From positions 1 to 41,530 of the forward strand of contig JAFGOB010000137.1 of the NCBI GenBank assembly GCA_016926695.1: a DNA stretch of 41,530 nt, written 5' to 3'. A model generated the notes under the pieces. That model saw only the letters and a list, made by a program, of their open reading frames with translations. It had not been told where the DNA came from and did not search any database. This DNA comes from Dehalococcoidales bacterium (GTDB taxonomy: Bacteria > Chloroflexota > Dehalococcoidia > Dehalococcoidales > UBA3254). Numbering within the stretch: the first letter of the stretch is position 1; each line of letters opens with the position of its first letter. This document shows positions 1-8,900 of this stretch, one piece after another. The position numbers and the translations under genes are program-made.

Positions 1-55
1 AAAAAACTGGTATTCGAACGAAATTAGATTCACAATATTGAGACTTCGAGCGTAG

Positions 56-566
56 ATGCTTAATATCAACTTTTTGGAAGATCCGTTATAAAAGTAAATC
101 AGATATTGAACTATTGTTTATATCCAATAATTATGATAGTGGCTATACCGCTGAAGCAATAGAGGCTGCAAAACAGATTTTAATAGAAAAATACGGTGGT
201 TTAACGGATTTTGTTTCAATCTGGGATAAGGAAATACAAAAATTATTAGAATTAGATAAGAAATGTAGTTTATGTAGTTGCGAAAAAATTGTATACTCTG
301 AAAAAATCTATTTTTGTGCTGAAGATGAAATCGACGTTAAAAAATCTGTTCCTGGGGTTATAGCTTTAGTGGCATTCGGAATCGGATATACTAAACATAA
401 AATTCAATATAAGGCAGATGAATTTAAACTATGTAATAATTGCTTGAACACACATTTAACTGCTAGGAAAGATTGTACAGTGCCAGAAATACAATGGGAA
501 GAATATTATAAACATCCTCTTTATCAAATGTATAGTTTATTCGGATTTAGGGAAATTAGACATTAA
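56..566 (+). pseudogene. Cysteine-rich small protein, frameshifted near its N-terminus
   Basis: An open frame runs from 42 to 566, but its first usable start codon is TTG at 114, and the residues encoded just upstream (FWKIRYKSKSDIELL) read like normal protein. An ATG at 56 lies in another frame and would join this frame if the five-T run at 71-75 were one base shorter, giving MLNINFWKIRYKSK and onward. I therefore read it as a gene starting at 56 with a one-base insertion. Counting from the 114 start, cysteines 51, 54, 56 and 68 and the pair 107/110 (CNNC) suggest a metal-binding ribbon, and a short hydrophobic stretch lies near residues 80-92. The family is not recognised. The region is AT-rich compared with the main body of the window, like the right edge. 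A homopolymer sequencing error would explain it equally well. Confidence 0.55.
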
Positions 567-612
567 CAAAACATCAGCCACTATGTTTGATTTTATAGGA
601 AAATTCGTCGGA

Positions 613-930
613 TTATTGTAAAATTAGGATTTCATCGAATCTATTAGCTGCTGCCTCCGGTAATCCCGATGCTATATGGCTGTAAGTGTAAAGAGTAATT
701 TGAAGACTGGCATGGCCAAGTCTTTCCTGGACTATCTTAGTGTGTAATCCCTGCTTTAGTAATAATGATGCATGACTATGCCTGGCATCGTGTAGACGAA
801 TTCCCTCTAGTCCGGTGATAGTGGACTTCACTGCGAATAACATGTTCACAATACCCTCGCTGCCAGACAGGTGTTTCCGGTGTTTTCCTGAGTTGATTGA
901 TTCTTCGCGCAGAAAAGGTTTTAAAGGCAC
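613..930 (-). pseudogene. Tyrosine recombinase (phage-type integrase) C-terminal relic
   Basis: Residues 40-100 match the end of a tyrosine recombinase catalytic domain: the H-x-x-R box (HDARH, His47 and Arg50), the LGH motif (His73) and the nucleophile context TYSH (Tyr83). The preceding 35-40 residues do not resemble the rest of the fold, and the first catalytic Arg and the Lys are absent. A full integrase is about 300-400 aa, so this is a 3' fragment and cannot be active. It sits directly beside copy A of the dispersed repeat and a frameshifted AT-rich gene, which marks this edge as the remnant of a mobile island. The 930 start is only the first ATG available and is not meaningful. Confidence 0.75.
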
Positions 931-1088
931 GGACTATTTCATGCAGCTAATACGGTCTGGTAGGGACGGGTTTCGAACCCGTCCGCCCTGACATCTGGAT
1001 GGTAATGATGCTATGGACTTGATCGGGCATCACGACGAATATTCAAGGGCTTAAGGCGGGCAGGTGCCTGAACAGGTTCAAGAAGAGA
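931..1088. repeat. Dispersed repeat, copy A
   Basis: The first 57 bases match 39793-39849 at about 86 percent by hand alignment. The core is a hairpin: GGACGGGT at 964-971, loop TTCGA, ACCCGTCC at 977-984. A second shared block (1055-1088, GGCGGGCAGGTGCCTGAAC) matches 39983-40018. In copy B the two blocks lie about 70 bases further apart. The stem differs between copies by a compensated C-G to T-A change. The rest of 1089-1154 holds nothing I can identify. Confidence 0.75.
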
Positions 1089-1154
1089 CACGCGCCCTAC
1101 GTCTGTGTGGAGCATCTTATTGCCATGATGTATGGATATTCTCAGCCGGTACAA

Positions 1155-2105
1155 TCACTCATGTGAAAACCTGGATTCCCGGAAGTTGAATGAGGTCAGG
1201 CGCCTGCCGTTATTCAGTACCATTATTGCCTGTACCGGTCTCTGTCTCTCAATAAGTTGAAGGCCGTCCTGCGGGCCCAGGATCAGGGCTGCTTTGGAAA
1301 GCGTTTCCGCCAGAACGGCCGTCCCGGCAATGACCGTGGCTGATATTACCCCGGAGTCTGAAGGGAGGCCGGTACGAGGGTCGATGAGATGATGTTTAAG
1401 CATATTGTTGGTCCGCCACCGGCGTTGAGTGGTGGTGGATGTGCAGACCGCCTGGCCTGACAGCCTAAGGACGCCGAGGTCTGGTTTCCTGTTGAGCGGG
1501 TCTTTTATTCCAACGGTCCAGGGAGACCCGTCTGCCTGTACCCCTTTCGCAATAATATCTCCCCCGGCGTTAACGGCATAATTCCGGAACTTTTCCAGAT
1601 AGCGGCCTGCCCGGTCCACCGTCCAGCCTTTGGCGATTCCCCCCATGTCGATGCCGCATCCCTGCGGCAGATAGATGGAAAGTGTCCCGGTGTCCATTAA
1701 AATATCCCTCCAGGTATGCCCGGGCGGATTATTCTTCTCCATAGGTGTCTTGCGGGGGATATCCAGCAACTCGAAACTGCGGTCGTATCCGGCGGATATC
1801 AGTCCGGGCAGGATGGTGGGGTCGAAGATGCCGCCGGTGAGCTTTGCCGAGCTAAGTGCCGTCATTACGATCTCATATAGTAGTGGCGAGGCTTTGAATT
1901 CCTTACCGGCTGACTGGTTCAAGCGTGACAGCTCACTATCGTCGCGAAAACGGCTGAGCTGCTGCTCCATTTCCATGAACAGGTACTCTACCCGGCGCAG
2001 GGCCTGCTCCGCCTCCATCCCCTGCGTTTCCGGTGCATTGATGATCACCTCTATGCCGGTGCTCATGGCGCTGAATGACCGGGAGAATTCAACCAGATTA
2101 ATCAC
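1155..2105 (-). CDS. ApbE-family FAD:protein FMN transferase
   Basis: The family cleaves FAD and attaches FMN through a phosphoester bond to Thr/Ser of target redox proteins, using Mg2+. Visible family motifs are FDPT (94-97), DMGGIAKG (153-160, flavin site), NAGGDI (179-184) and the HLIDPRTG box (239-246). The length of 316 aa is usual. The C-terminal metal-binding motif reads AETLSKA (266-272) where the better-known enzymes have A-D-x-x-x-T. Glu/Lys at these places occurs in part of the family as I remember it, so activity is likely but not certain. No signal peptide or lipobox is visible, unlike many ApbE lipoproteins. It is the last gene of the minus-strand operon, 71 bases after the unknown protein. 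No protein with a clear flavinylation motif lies nearby, so its target is unknown. Confidence 0.88.
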   Translation of the reverse strand: MINLVEFSRSFSAMSTGIEVIINAPETQGMEAEQALRRVEYLFMEMEQQLSRFRDDSELSRLNQSAGKEFKASPLLYEIVMTALSSAKLTGGIFDPTILPGLISAGYDRSFELLDIPRKTPMEKNNPPGHTWRDILMDTGTLSIYLPQGCGIDMGGIAKGWTVDRAGRYLEKFRNYAVNAGGDIIAKGVQADGSPWTVGIKDPLNRKPDLGVLRLSGQAVCTSTTTQRRWRTNNMLKHHLIDPRTGLPSDSGVISATVIAGTAVLAETLSKAALILGPQDGLQLIERQRPVQAIMVLNNGRRLTSFNFRESRFSHE

Positions 2106-2176
2106 CGTCGCTTATCCCGGGCTCGCTGCTGCGGTGGAATCCGCTTTTTATCAACGGTTTTATCTGCGGGCGGGCG

Positions 2177-2968
2177 TTAGTCCACGATAAATTTGTTGAG
2201 TGTATCGATATAGGTTTTATCATAGTAGGATCCCCCGGTTTGCAGCCGGTAGTCCGTAAAATTCCGGGGCATTTCCCAGTGATAGATGATATCTATTTGC
2301 CGGCCGGGCGGAATAGCCGGATCTGAATCGTAGAAACAGCTTTCAAAGGACTTGCCGTTATTGGTAGCCGGCCAGGCCAGTACCCATTTGTCCAGGGCCA
2401 CGACCATCTCGCGAAACTCATCCGGACGGTACCAGATATCTCTGCTGGTAAGGTAGGGCAGCTTCTCCGGGGCCGGCCAGTGGATCCATTTCTCAAACCT
2501 TTTTCTGGCTATACTGTCCAATCTGGGCACCTGTCCCCAGACCGCCATTAATATCGCGCTTTTGGTAACTATCGAAAAATCGTGAGCGTTTTTATCTCCC
2601 CTGCCGGCTTTTTTGGCCATTCTTTCATAAACCGATTCAATTTGGTACCGGTACGCATAGATTTTGCCGCTTCCCAGCACCGCCTGCCTGAAATCGGAGT
2701 AATAAGGCCGGATATTCCTCAAGACCTGCTTTATGCGGCCGGCTTCCGTCAGTGCGGGGTTTTTTACATCGAGATAGCTTAATAAACTGCATATCCTGGA
2801 AACCGTGTCATCGATGTTCTTTTCATCCAGTATACTCTGTCCGTCTTTCTCAAGACCCGTTTTGTAGTTCCAGAACACGGAGAAAGTAACGGTATCCGCA
2901 GCGGGAGCTACTGTTCTTTTTTGATAGGCCAGGATATGCTTGCGACAGATTTCATACTTTGGCAGCAT
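2177..2968 (-). CDS. Unrecognised Trp/Tyr-rich cytoplasmic protein (263 aa)
   Basis: I do not recognise this family. The protein has no signal peptide, no transmembrane segment and no cysteine pairs. It is rich in aromatic residues, especially in its second half (for example EKWIHWPAPEKLPYL and IIYHWEMPRNF), with a charged, probably helical first half. It lies 21 bases after the aldo/keto reductase gene and 71 bases before apbE, all on the same strand, so it is almost certainly cotranscribed with them. The steady codon use and good context make it a real gene. No function can be assigned from sequence alone. Confidence 0.75.
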   Translation of the reverse strand: MLPKYEICRKHILAYQKRTVAPAADTVTFSVFWNYKTGLEKDGQSILDEKNIDDTVSRICSLLSYLDVKNPALTEAGRIKQVLRNIRPYYSDFRQAVLGSGKIYAYRYQIESVYERMAKKAGRGDKNAHDFSIVTKSAILMAVWGQVPRLDSIARKRFEKWIHWPAPEKLPYLTSRDIWYRPDEFREMVVALDKWVLAWPATNNGKSFESCFYDSDPAIPPGRQIDIIYHWEMPRNFTDYRLQTGGSYYDKTYIDTLNKFIVD

Positions 2969-2989
2969 GGTTGGGTTGTTCCTTTTTTG

Positions 2990-4009
2990 TTACAACTTTA
3001 CCATAACGCCAGCTTCCGGGTCGAATACGCGGTAGGGATATTCCTGCGGGGGTTCGCTGACAGAATCCAGGCAGGCCACGTCTTCATGCGGCATTTCCCA
3101 ATCGCCGGCCTGGATGATGTCCTTGAACTGATCGATAGCCCGGACACCCGTGATAACGGAACACACCCCGGGCTTTCTCAGCACGTAGCCCAGCGCGGTC
3201 TGGACCAGGCTGATATTGTGTTTTTGACTGACCTTTTCTATTTCATCCACGATGGTAAATATTCTTTCCATTTCGACGGCGGAAAAGGACTCCTGCCGGT
3301 CCTGAAAACGAGTACCTCTGGGCCAGGGCTGGTTGCGGCGGTATTTACCGGCCAGCATTCCGCCGTGCATGGGGCTGTAAGCCAGGATCGGGACTCCCTG
3401 GTCGAGACAGACGGGTACCAGCTCATATTCCAGCCAGCGGGTGCCCAGTGAATACTTGGACTCCAGGGTTGAGAATCTTTGCCAGCCGCAGCGGTCGGAA
3501 ATCGAAAGGGCTTTCATCAATTGCCAACCGGCGAAATTGGAGCAGCCGAAGTGGCGTATCTTGCCATCCCTCACAAGGTCATCCAGCGCCCGCAGTGACA
3601 CCTCCAGGTCGGTGTCCCTATCAAACTCATGCATTTCGTATATGTCTATATAGTCTGTACCTATTCTCTTCAAGCTGGCCTCACAGCCCTCGATAATATG
3701 TTTACGGGACATACCTCCGTCATTCGGCCCCGGTTTCCGGGCCGGACTGATTTTGGTTATCACGATGGCATCTTTGCGGCGGCTGCCGATAGCCCTGCCG
3801 AATACCTCTTCCGAGACCCCGTAGGAATATCTTTCGGCTGTATTGAAAAAATTGATGCCTGCATCCAGGGCCATGCTGATAATATCGCTGGCTTCTTTCT
3901 GCTCGATCCGGCCGGAAGAAACATAGACACCGACCGCACCGAAATTAGCCACACCCAGGCATATCTCAGAGACCTTTAATCCAGTCTTACCCAGAAACCG
4001 CATCTTCAT
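2990..4009 (-). CDS. Aldo/keto reductase family protein
   Basis: NAD(P)H-dependent carbonyl reductases of this TIM-barrel family use an Asp-Tyr-Lys-His tetrad. The N-terminus (MRFLGKTGLKVSEICLG) and overall length (339 aa) are typical of the AKR11/YajO-like group. Tyr61, Lys86 (VITK) and His127 (IYEMH) are in place. The position normally held by the catalytic Asp (FDTA) is Asn56 here (FFNTAERY, codon AAT). The C-terminal cofactor region (ITGVRAIDQFKD) is present. It is the second gene of the operon, 27 bases after the amidohydrolase and 21 before the unknown protein, which suggests a catabolic or detoxification step on a shared carbonyl substrate; this is inference. Confidence 0.9.
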   Translation of the reverse strand: MKMRFLGKTGLKVSEICLGVANFGAVGVYVSSGRIEQKEASDIISMALDAGINFFNTAERYSYGVSEEVFGRAIGSRRKDAIVITKISPARKPGPNDGGMSRKHIIEGCEASLKRIGTDYIDIYEMHEFDRDTDLEVSLRALDDLVRDGKIRHFGCSNFAGWQLMKALSISDRCGWQRFSTLESKYSLGTRWLEYELVPVCLDQGVPILAYSPMHGGMLAGKYRRNQPWPRGTRFQDRQESFSAVEMERIFTIVDEIEKVSQKHNISLVQTALGYVLRKPGVCSVITGVRAIDQFKDIIQAGDWEMPHEDVACLDSVSEPPQEYPYRVFDPEAGVMVKL

Positions 4010-4036
4010 TCCACTTACGTCCTTCTCTTCTTGATG

Positions 4037-5029
4037 TTATAGCCGGTATTTTTTTACGGCTGTGTTCATAAACAGTGCATCGCGTTCTTCGGAAGAAAAA
4101 CTGCGGGAAAAATGTTTATAGGCATTCCAGAGTAAAGTATAGGAATACGAAGTCCTGTCAACCGGGAAATTACTCTCGAACATGCAGCGCTGCACTCCGA
4201 ATTGCTCCAGGCACCATGTGAAACAGGGTGTGATGGCTTCGGCAATCTCTTCCGAACCGGGAGGCGCCGGGCGTTCGTGCCATCCGAAGCCGCATACAGG
4301 CATGCCCAGGCCTCCCAGTTTCACCGATACATTGGGGCATTGCGCCAGCCCGGCCATCCCCTTTTTCCAATTTTTCATTACTGCATTCCTGTCCCGGGGT
4401 AGCCCGATACCGATCGGTCCTCCCGCATGCTCCAGTATTATGGGAATTCCCGGGAACGTCCGGGCCAGGTCCGCCAGTTCGCTCAGCTGCGGGTGAAAGA
4501 GAAAGGTCTCGAAGACCAGGTCGTAATTTTTCAGCGCGGCGAAACCCTCGCGGAATTTTCCCTCCGACAACAGCCCCGGCCCGCCCGCGGAGCTAAGTAT
4601 GTTGCGGTCCTCACTCCAGTTAGCCATCTGGCGGACGCTGCGAAAACGGTCGCTGGCTGCCATGTGTGCTTCCAGCACCGTGGCTACTGCGCTGCCCAGC
4701 GTGAAATCCGCAAAACCCACGATGCCGCCGGCAACCCTGGTCCGCCCGTATTGCCGGAGCATGTCGGAAGCTGTTAATGCATGGACAAACCTGGTTTCCT
4801 CTACCGGTTCCAGGGGCTGGAGAATGCCTTTTTTCCGTACCGACTCATTCTCCACGAAAACCGTCCGGACGATGTTGTGTCCGCCGTCGAGATCCCTGAA
4901 TAATTCCGTCAATAAATAGCGCCACCCGGGCATGTCCCAGAGGTGATGATGCGCATCACAGATGGGTAGCTCAGGATCAACAGGGTCTTCTCTGGTCAGC
5001 GCCAGCCATTCTTCATGTCCGTTCATCAT
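4037..5029 (-). CDS. Amidohydrolase 2 family (TIM-barrel metal hydrolase)
   Basis: The N-terminus has the metal-binding H-x-H box (CDAHHHLW, His27 and His29). Further on are IILEHAGGP, which holds the next metal His, and MFESNFPVD near the C-terminus, the usual Asp/Asn end motif of the family (Amidohydro_2, PF04909). These enzymes hydrolyse lactones or decarboxylate ring acids; the substrate here is unknown. At 330 aa it is a full-length single domain with no signal peptide. It is the first gene of the minus-strand operon, with a good promoter about 85 bases upstream. The start ATG-ATG at 5029 has only a weak purine-rich ribosome binding site (AGAGAGAA). Confidence 0.88.
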   Translation of the reverse strand: MMNGHEEWLALTREDPVDPELPICDAHHHLWDMPGWRYLLTELFRDLDGGHNIVRTVFVENESVRKKGILQPLEPVEETRFVHALTASDMLRQYGRTRVAGGIVGFADFTLGSAVATVLEAHMAASDRFRSVRQMANWSEDRNILSSAGGPGLLSEGKFREGFAALKNYDLVFETFLFHPQLSELADLARTFPGIPIILEHAGGPIGIGLPRDRNAVMKNWKKGMAGLAQCPNVSVKLGGLGMPVCGFGWHERPAPPGSEEIAEAITPCFTWCLEQFGVQRCMFESNFPVDRTSYSYTLLWNAYKHFSRSFSSEERDALFMNTAVKKYRL

Positions 5030-5112
5030 ATTTTCTCTCTTATTGGTATACGAGCGGTACGAATCATCAAGATTGTATCGTTTGTATAAATAAATATACT
5101 ATATTTTAAGAC

Positions 5113-5141
5113 ATATTAAACTAGCTGTTAACGGTTGTCAA
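5113..5141 (-). promoter_or_regulatory. Sigma-70-type promoter of the amidohydrolase operon
   Basis: Read on the minus strand: a perfect -35 TTGACA (5136-5141), a 17-base spacer, then TAATAT (5113-5118) as the -10. It would give a leader of about 75-80 bases before the start at 5029. The surrounding DNA is very AT-rich. The same TAATAT hexamer appears at the promoter of the TetR gene at 39668. Confidence 0.55.
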
Positions 5142-5343
5142 TGCTCATCCTTATCTATCTTTCGAGGAAAACAAATGGTGAATAGCTGGTCTGGTTCTAT
5201 TTAGCCTGAAAAAGGACTTATATACCGGCTAAATTTTGTTATTTTCAAGCATAACTTCCTATGGTCATGCCCGAATCAGGCATGACAGCGGAATTAGAGG
5301 CAGGTATGGAGTTTTAAAGATGAAGGGAGGCTCTTTTTAAAAA
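5142..5343. other. Intergenic stretch with a perfect inverted repeat
   Basis: Together with the promoter at 5113-5141 this fills the gene-free gap 5030-5343. It contains GTCATGCC (5264-5271), a 7-base loop and GGCATGAC (5279-5286), a perfect 8-base stem. No T run follows on either strand, so it is not a classic terminator. Its TCATGCC core resembles REP-like elements seen in many genomes. No gene is visible. Confidence 0.5.
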
Positions 5344-5616
5344 TCAGTCCTCAAAAGCCATTTTGGCGATATTGAATAATTTTACAGGATAGATGGCGTC
5401 ATAAGGCATTTCCATGCCTTTGAAGATTTGCTCAAGCGTTTCCTTATTCGGTGTTTCCCAATCACAGAAAAACTTGCCGTCAGCAAAACCACAATAGGTA
5501 AGATTGTACTTGACGCCGGGTGGAAGTTGGGACAGTTTCTCCATTGCTCCTGACATGGCTTCTTTCCAGTTTTCCTCAGTATAGGGCATTGTGTGAACAG
5601 CTATAAACCTCGGCAT
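5344..5616 (-). CDS. Small protein of ferredoxin-like alpha/beta type (DUF4242/DUF3303-like)
   Basis: The open frame extends up to 5742, but I choose the ATG at 5616 because GGGAGG lies seven bases before it and the protein then begins MPRFIAVHTMPYTEENW, a beta strand followed by a helix as in small dimeric alpha/beta-barrel proteins. The 90 aa product includes NLTYCGFADGKFFCDWETP, resembling the strand-turn-strand core of DUF4242 or related small proteins, some of which bind nickel. Assignment is by resemblance only. It stands alone on the minus strand with its own promoter. Confidence 0.7.
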   Translation of the reverse strand: MPRFIAVHTMPYTEENWKEAMSGAMEKLSQLPPGVKYNLTYCGFADGKFFCDWETPNKETLEQIFKGMEMPYDAIYPVKLFNIAKMAFED

Positions 5617-5964
5617 GATAAATACCTCCCAATTAGATTTACTGATAAATACTACGGGAAGAAATGTCCGGTTTATATCTAAAATTGAACTTCGTGTTCT
5701 CCACGTCGCGGGAAAAATTTCAGGAGAAGGATTTATTAACATAACAATATAATGAAGTCAATACCCATGTAACCCCGTGTGGATAATCAGGTAAAATACA
5801 CCAGTCAAAATAAGTTGCAGATTTCTAATCCGGCCTCCTGAACCGTTGAATATTGACGGGACTATACAGAAAAATCATCATCGGGATGCCGGGAATGTGA
5901 ATAACAAACCCATTGAACGCAGACCATTATTGTATTTCCTTCTCCCGTTATCATTCCTCCCGCG
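5617..5964. other. Intergenic gap between the surface-protein gene and the small-protein gene
   Basis: A minus-strand promoter candidate is TTGACT (5756-5761), a 17-base spacer and TAATAA (5733-5738), giving a leader of about 110 bases for the gene starting at 5616. No terminator hairpin with a T run is seen after the gene ending at 5965, and nothing else is recognisable. Confidence 0.45.
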
Positions 5965-8900
5965 TTATCTTGACCGCCTGTTCAGCCTGACGATAACCCC
6001 GGCGACAACCAGCACCAATACGGCCAGCAGGGGTACCAGCACCCGCGATTTATTGATTGTATTCACTTCACCACCGACAGACTGGTGGACCGCCGGGATG
6101 ACAGTCAAATACCGGCTGGTGTCCGGACCGGCGACGGAAAAGTTGGCATCCCCGGGATAGCCGTAGCTGATGGAATAGGGAGATCCCGGAACAGATAACT
6201 CCATGGTATAAAAAACGGAGGAAAAATTCCCGTTGAGGGCGTTGACAGGCGCCGGCTGGGTTACACCATTCAAAATGATAATCACATCACCAGTAGGGTA
6301 AAGTGAATTGCAACTGATAGTGCCGCCCAGAGTGGTAAATAGTGTACCGGCTTGAATAGCCGGATGGCCTAAATTGCTGAAAACGGGCGCAGCCGGAGTG
6401 ATGTCAGCCGTAGCGGTGGGTTGAGTTACGGAATAGTTGCCGGCTTCAGCCCCTTGAATGGTCAGACCTGACACGGTTACCTGAATATCCTCACCCACCC
6501 CGGCGCCGGCAAAGGTCCCGGTAGCGGAACTCGTGTTCAAGGTAACGATATCGTCCCCGATCACCCCCGCCAGGAAAGCAGTGGAGGTATTCAAGGCAGC
6601 CGTGGTATTGCCGTCGTAGACCTTGTTTTCAGCCGTGATGCCGCTGACGGTGAGGGCTTTGGCCGTAATATCCGCCGCAGCGGTGGGCTGGGTAAGGGTA
6701 TAGTTGACGGCATCATCTCCGCTGATGGTCAGCCCGGAAATGTTCACTGTTTTGCCGCTTCCCGCCGCCGCGTCCTCGAAGGCGCCGGAGGCCCCGCTGA
6801 CATCCAGGTCAACTGTTTCTCCTGTCACCACCCCCACCAGGGAAGCAGCGGAGGTATCCAGAGCAGCCGTGGTGTTGCCGTCGTAGACCTTGTTTTCAGC
6901 CGTGATGCCGCTGACCGTCAGCTCTTTAGCCGTAATATCGGCCATGATAACGGGCTGTACGAAGATATATTGACCCGCATCAGCCCCGCTGAGGTCTAAT
7001 CCGGTTACAGTCACCGGCTTTTCCATACCTACATTTTTATCGGCGAATATACCTGTAGCTGACGTGGTCACCAGATCGACGCTGTCTCCCTCTGTCAGGC
7101 CCAGGAACCAGGCGCCGGTTGTGTCCAGAACAGCCGTGGTGCCGCCGTCGTAGACCTTGCCGGCTGTAATACCGATCATGGTCAGGGCCGGGGAGACCAG
7201 GGGATAGCTGTCCTCTCCGCCTTTGGTGGTGATATAAGGGAGATCGGTATCCCCGACACCGTCGCCGTTTTCATCGCTTCCATAGTAGTCGCTGTAGTAG
7301 TTGCCCAGATAGCCCGAATAAGTGCCGCCGCTGTATAAATAGGTCATTTCCTCCGGTGAGTGCCAGGTATTACTCAGAGCGCTTCCGAACTCATCGAAAT
7401 ATATATTCCGGTAATTGTTGAGATTGTTAAGGTAGAAATAATTATCGTTACTCTGGGTAGCGAAGGCATTCACCAGGAGGCCGCTGTAGGAGTTAAAATT
7501 GCAGATGTTGCTATAGATAGTATTGGAGGAAGAGTCCCACAGGAAGATGCCGGAGAACCCGTTTGAGTTGCCGGTATTGCCATAGATGGTATTGTTATCC
7601 GAATCGGTGAGGAAGATGCCTGCCTCGGTATTGGAGCTGCAGTTGTTGTGGTATACCCTGCACAGGCTGCAATTTTCGAGCAAAATAGCATTATCCGTAC
7701 CGGTGATATACAGGTTTTTTACCGTGACACTGGTGCACCCGTTGAGAACCACCTGCCCCGCATCAACGCCGTCGATCACTTCATTTGAAACGCCGTCACG
7801 GTAAATCAGGGGCAGACCGTTGACGGTGTTGCCGGTAACAACAAGGTTGCTGCATTCATCGACCACCAGTCCGTCATTGATAAACATGTTGTTTTCGATG
7901 ATATTATTCATGTCGTTCGACTGGAAGATCCATATACCGTCATCCAGGTTTGAGTTGAAGGTATTGCCGGAAACGGTGTTGTCCGCCAGACCGGTATCCC
8001 CTGGACTCTGGCACATGTACAAGCCAACACCTCCCGATACATAGCCTGAGCCGTTCATCGCGCAGGTATTGCCGGAGATGGTGTTCCCTCCAGAATTGAT
8101 CAGGTAAATTCCGATATCGTAGTTGTGATGACAGTTGTTGCCGCAGATGGTGCAGTGGTCCACTGAATCAAGATGTATCCCCGTATCACCATCTGTGAAT
8201 GTCAGGTTTACCACGGTTACATGGTCGGTATTTATTTTGCAAACAGGCTCGTTCGTTTTTTTGGCCTGGACAACGGTGAGATCCGCTCCATTCTCGGATT
8301 GTATAGTGACCTGCTTGTCTACGGTGACATTCTCCGTGTAGGTGCCGTCACGGACCATGACCGTATCGCCGGCGGAGGCAGCATTTACTGCATACTGAAT
8401 TTTCCCTTCATCGTCGGGGACATATATTATATTCCCGGTGGAATAGGATGTTTCCACCGACCATTCGGACCAGGTGGAATTATAGTCCTGGTACCGGGCA
8501 TGCCAGTAATACTGTGTATTGGTCTTGAGAATACCTGAGGGAATTTCTATATCTTCCTTGTTGGAAGTATCCAGGCCGGAGTCAAAAACAGGGCTTGAGT
8601 AGTTACCCGGGATGGTAGTAACCTGCCACTGTGAAGCGCTGTGAAAATCACCGGTATTCGGGTCGGAGAAAACGGATGCCTCCAGGGTGGGTTTAAGGAT
8701 CAGGTCTTCAGCGCCGTCTTCAGGGGAAAGATTGGAGGGTTGAGCCGGCGCGAGATTGATCTCGGTGGTGGTCCCCATACCCTGGATGGCGAAGGTGTAC
8801 GGGTTTTCACTGGGATCGTCATTGGCGATGGTGATATTGGCTGTCCGCTGGCCCAGTAATTGGGGACTAAAGGTTACCTGGAAGGCCGTGCTGTTGCCTA

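Noticed and set aside
961..985. Sequence GGGTTTCGAACCC resembling a tRNA T-arm, also at 39830-39842
   Set aside because: No anticodon arm, D arm or acceptor stem can be built around it, and the same element recurs as a dispersed repeat with covarying stem.
6770..6800. Possible ApbE flavinylation motif (DVSGAS) in the giant surface protein, and DLSGAS in the GIN-domain lipoprotein
   Set aside because: The spacing of Asp to Ser/Thr does not fit the D-x-x-S/T-G-A-S/T motif, and SGAS is normal in YDG and GIN domains.
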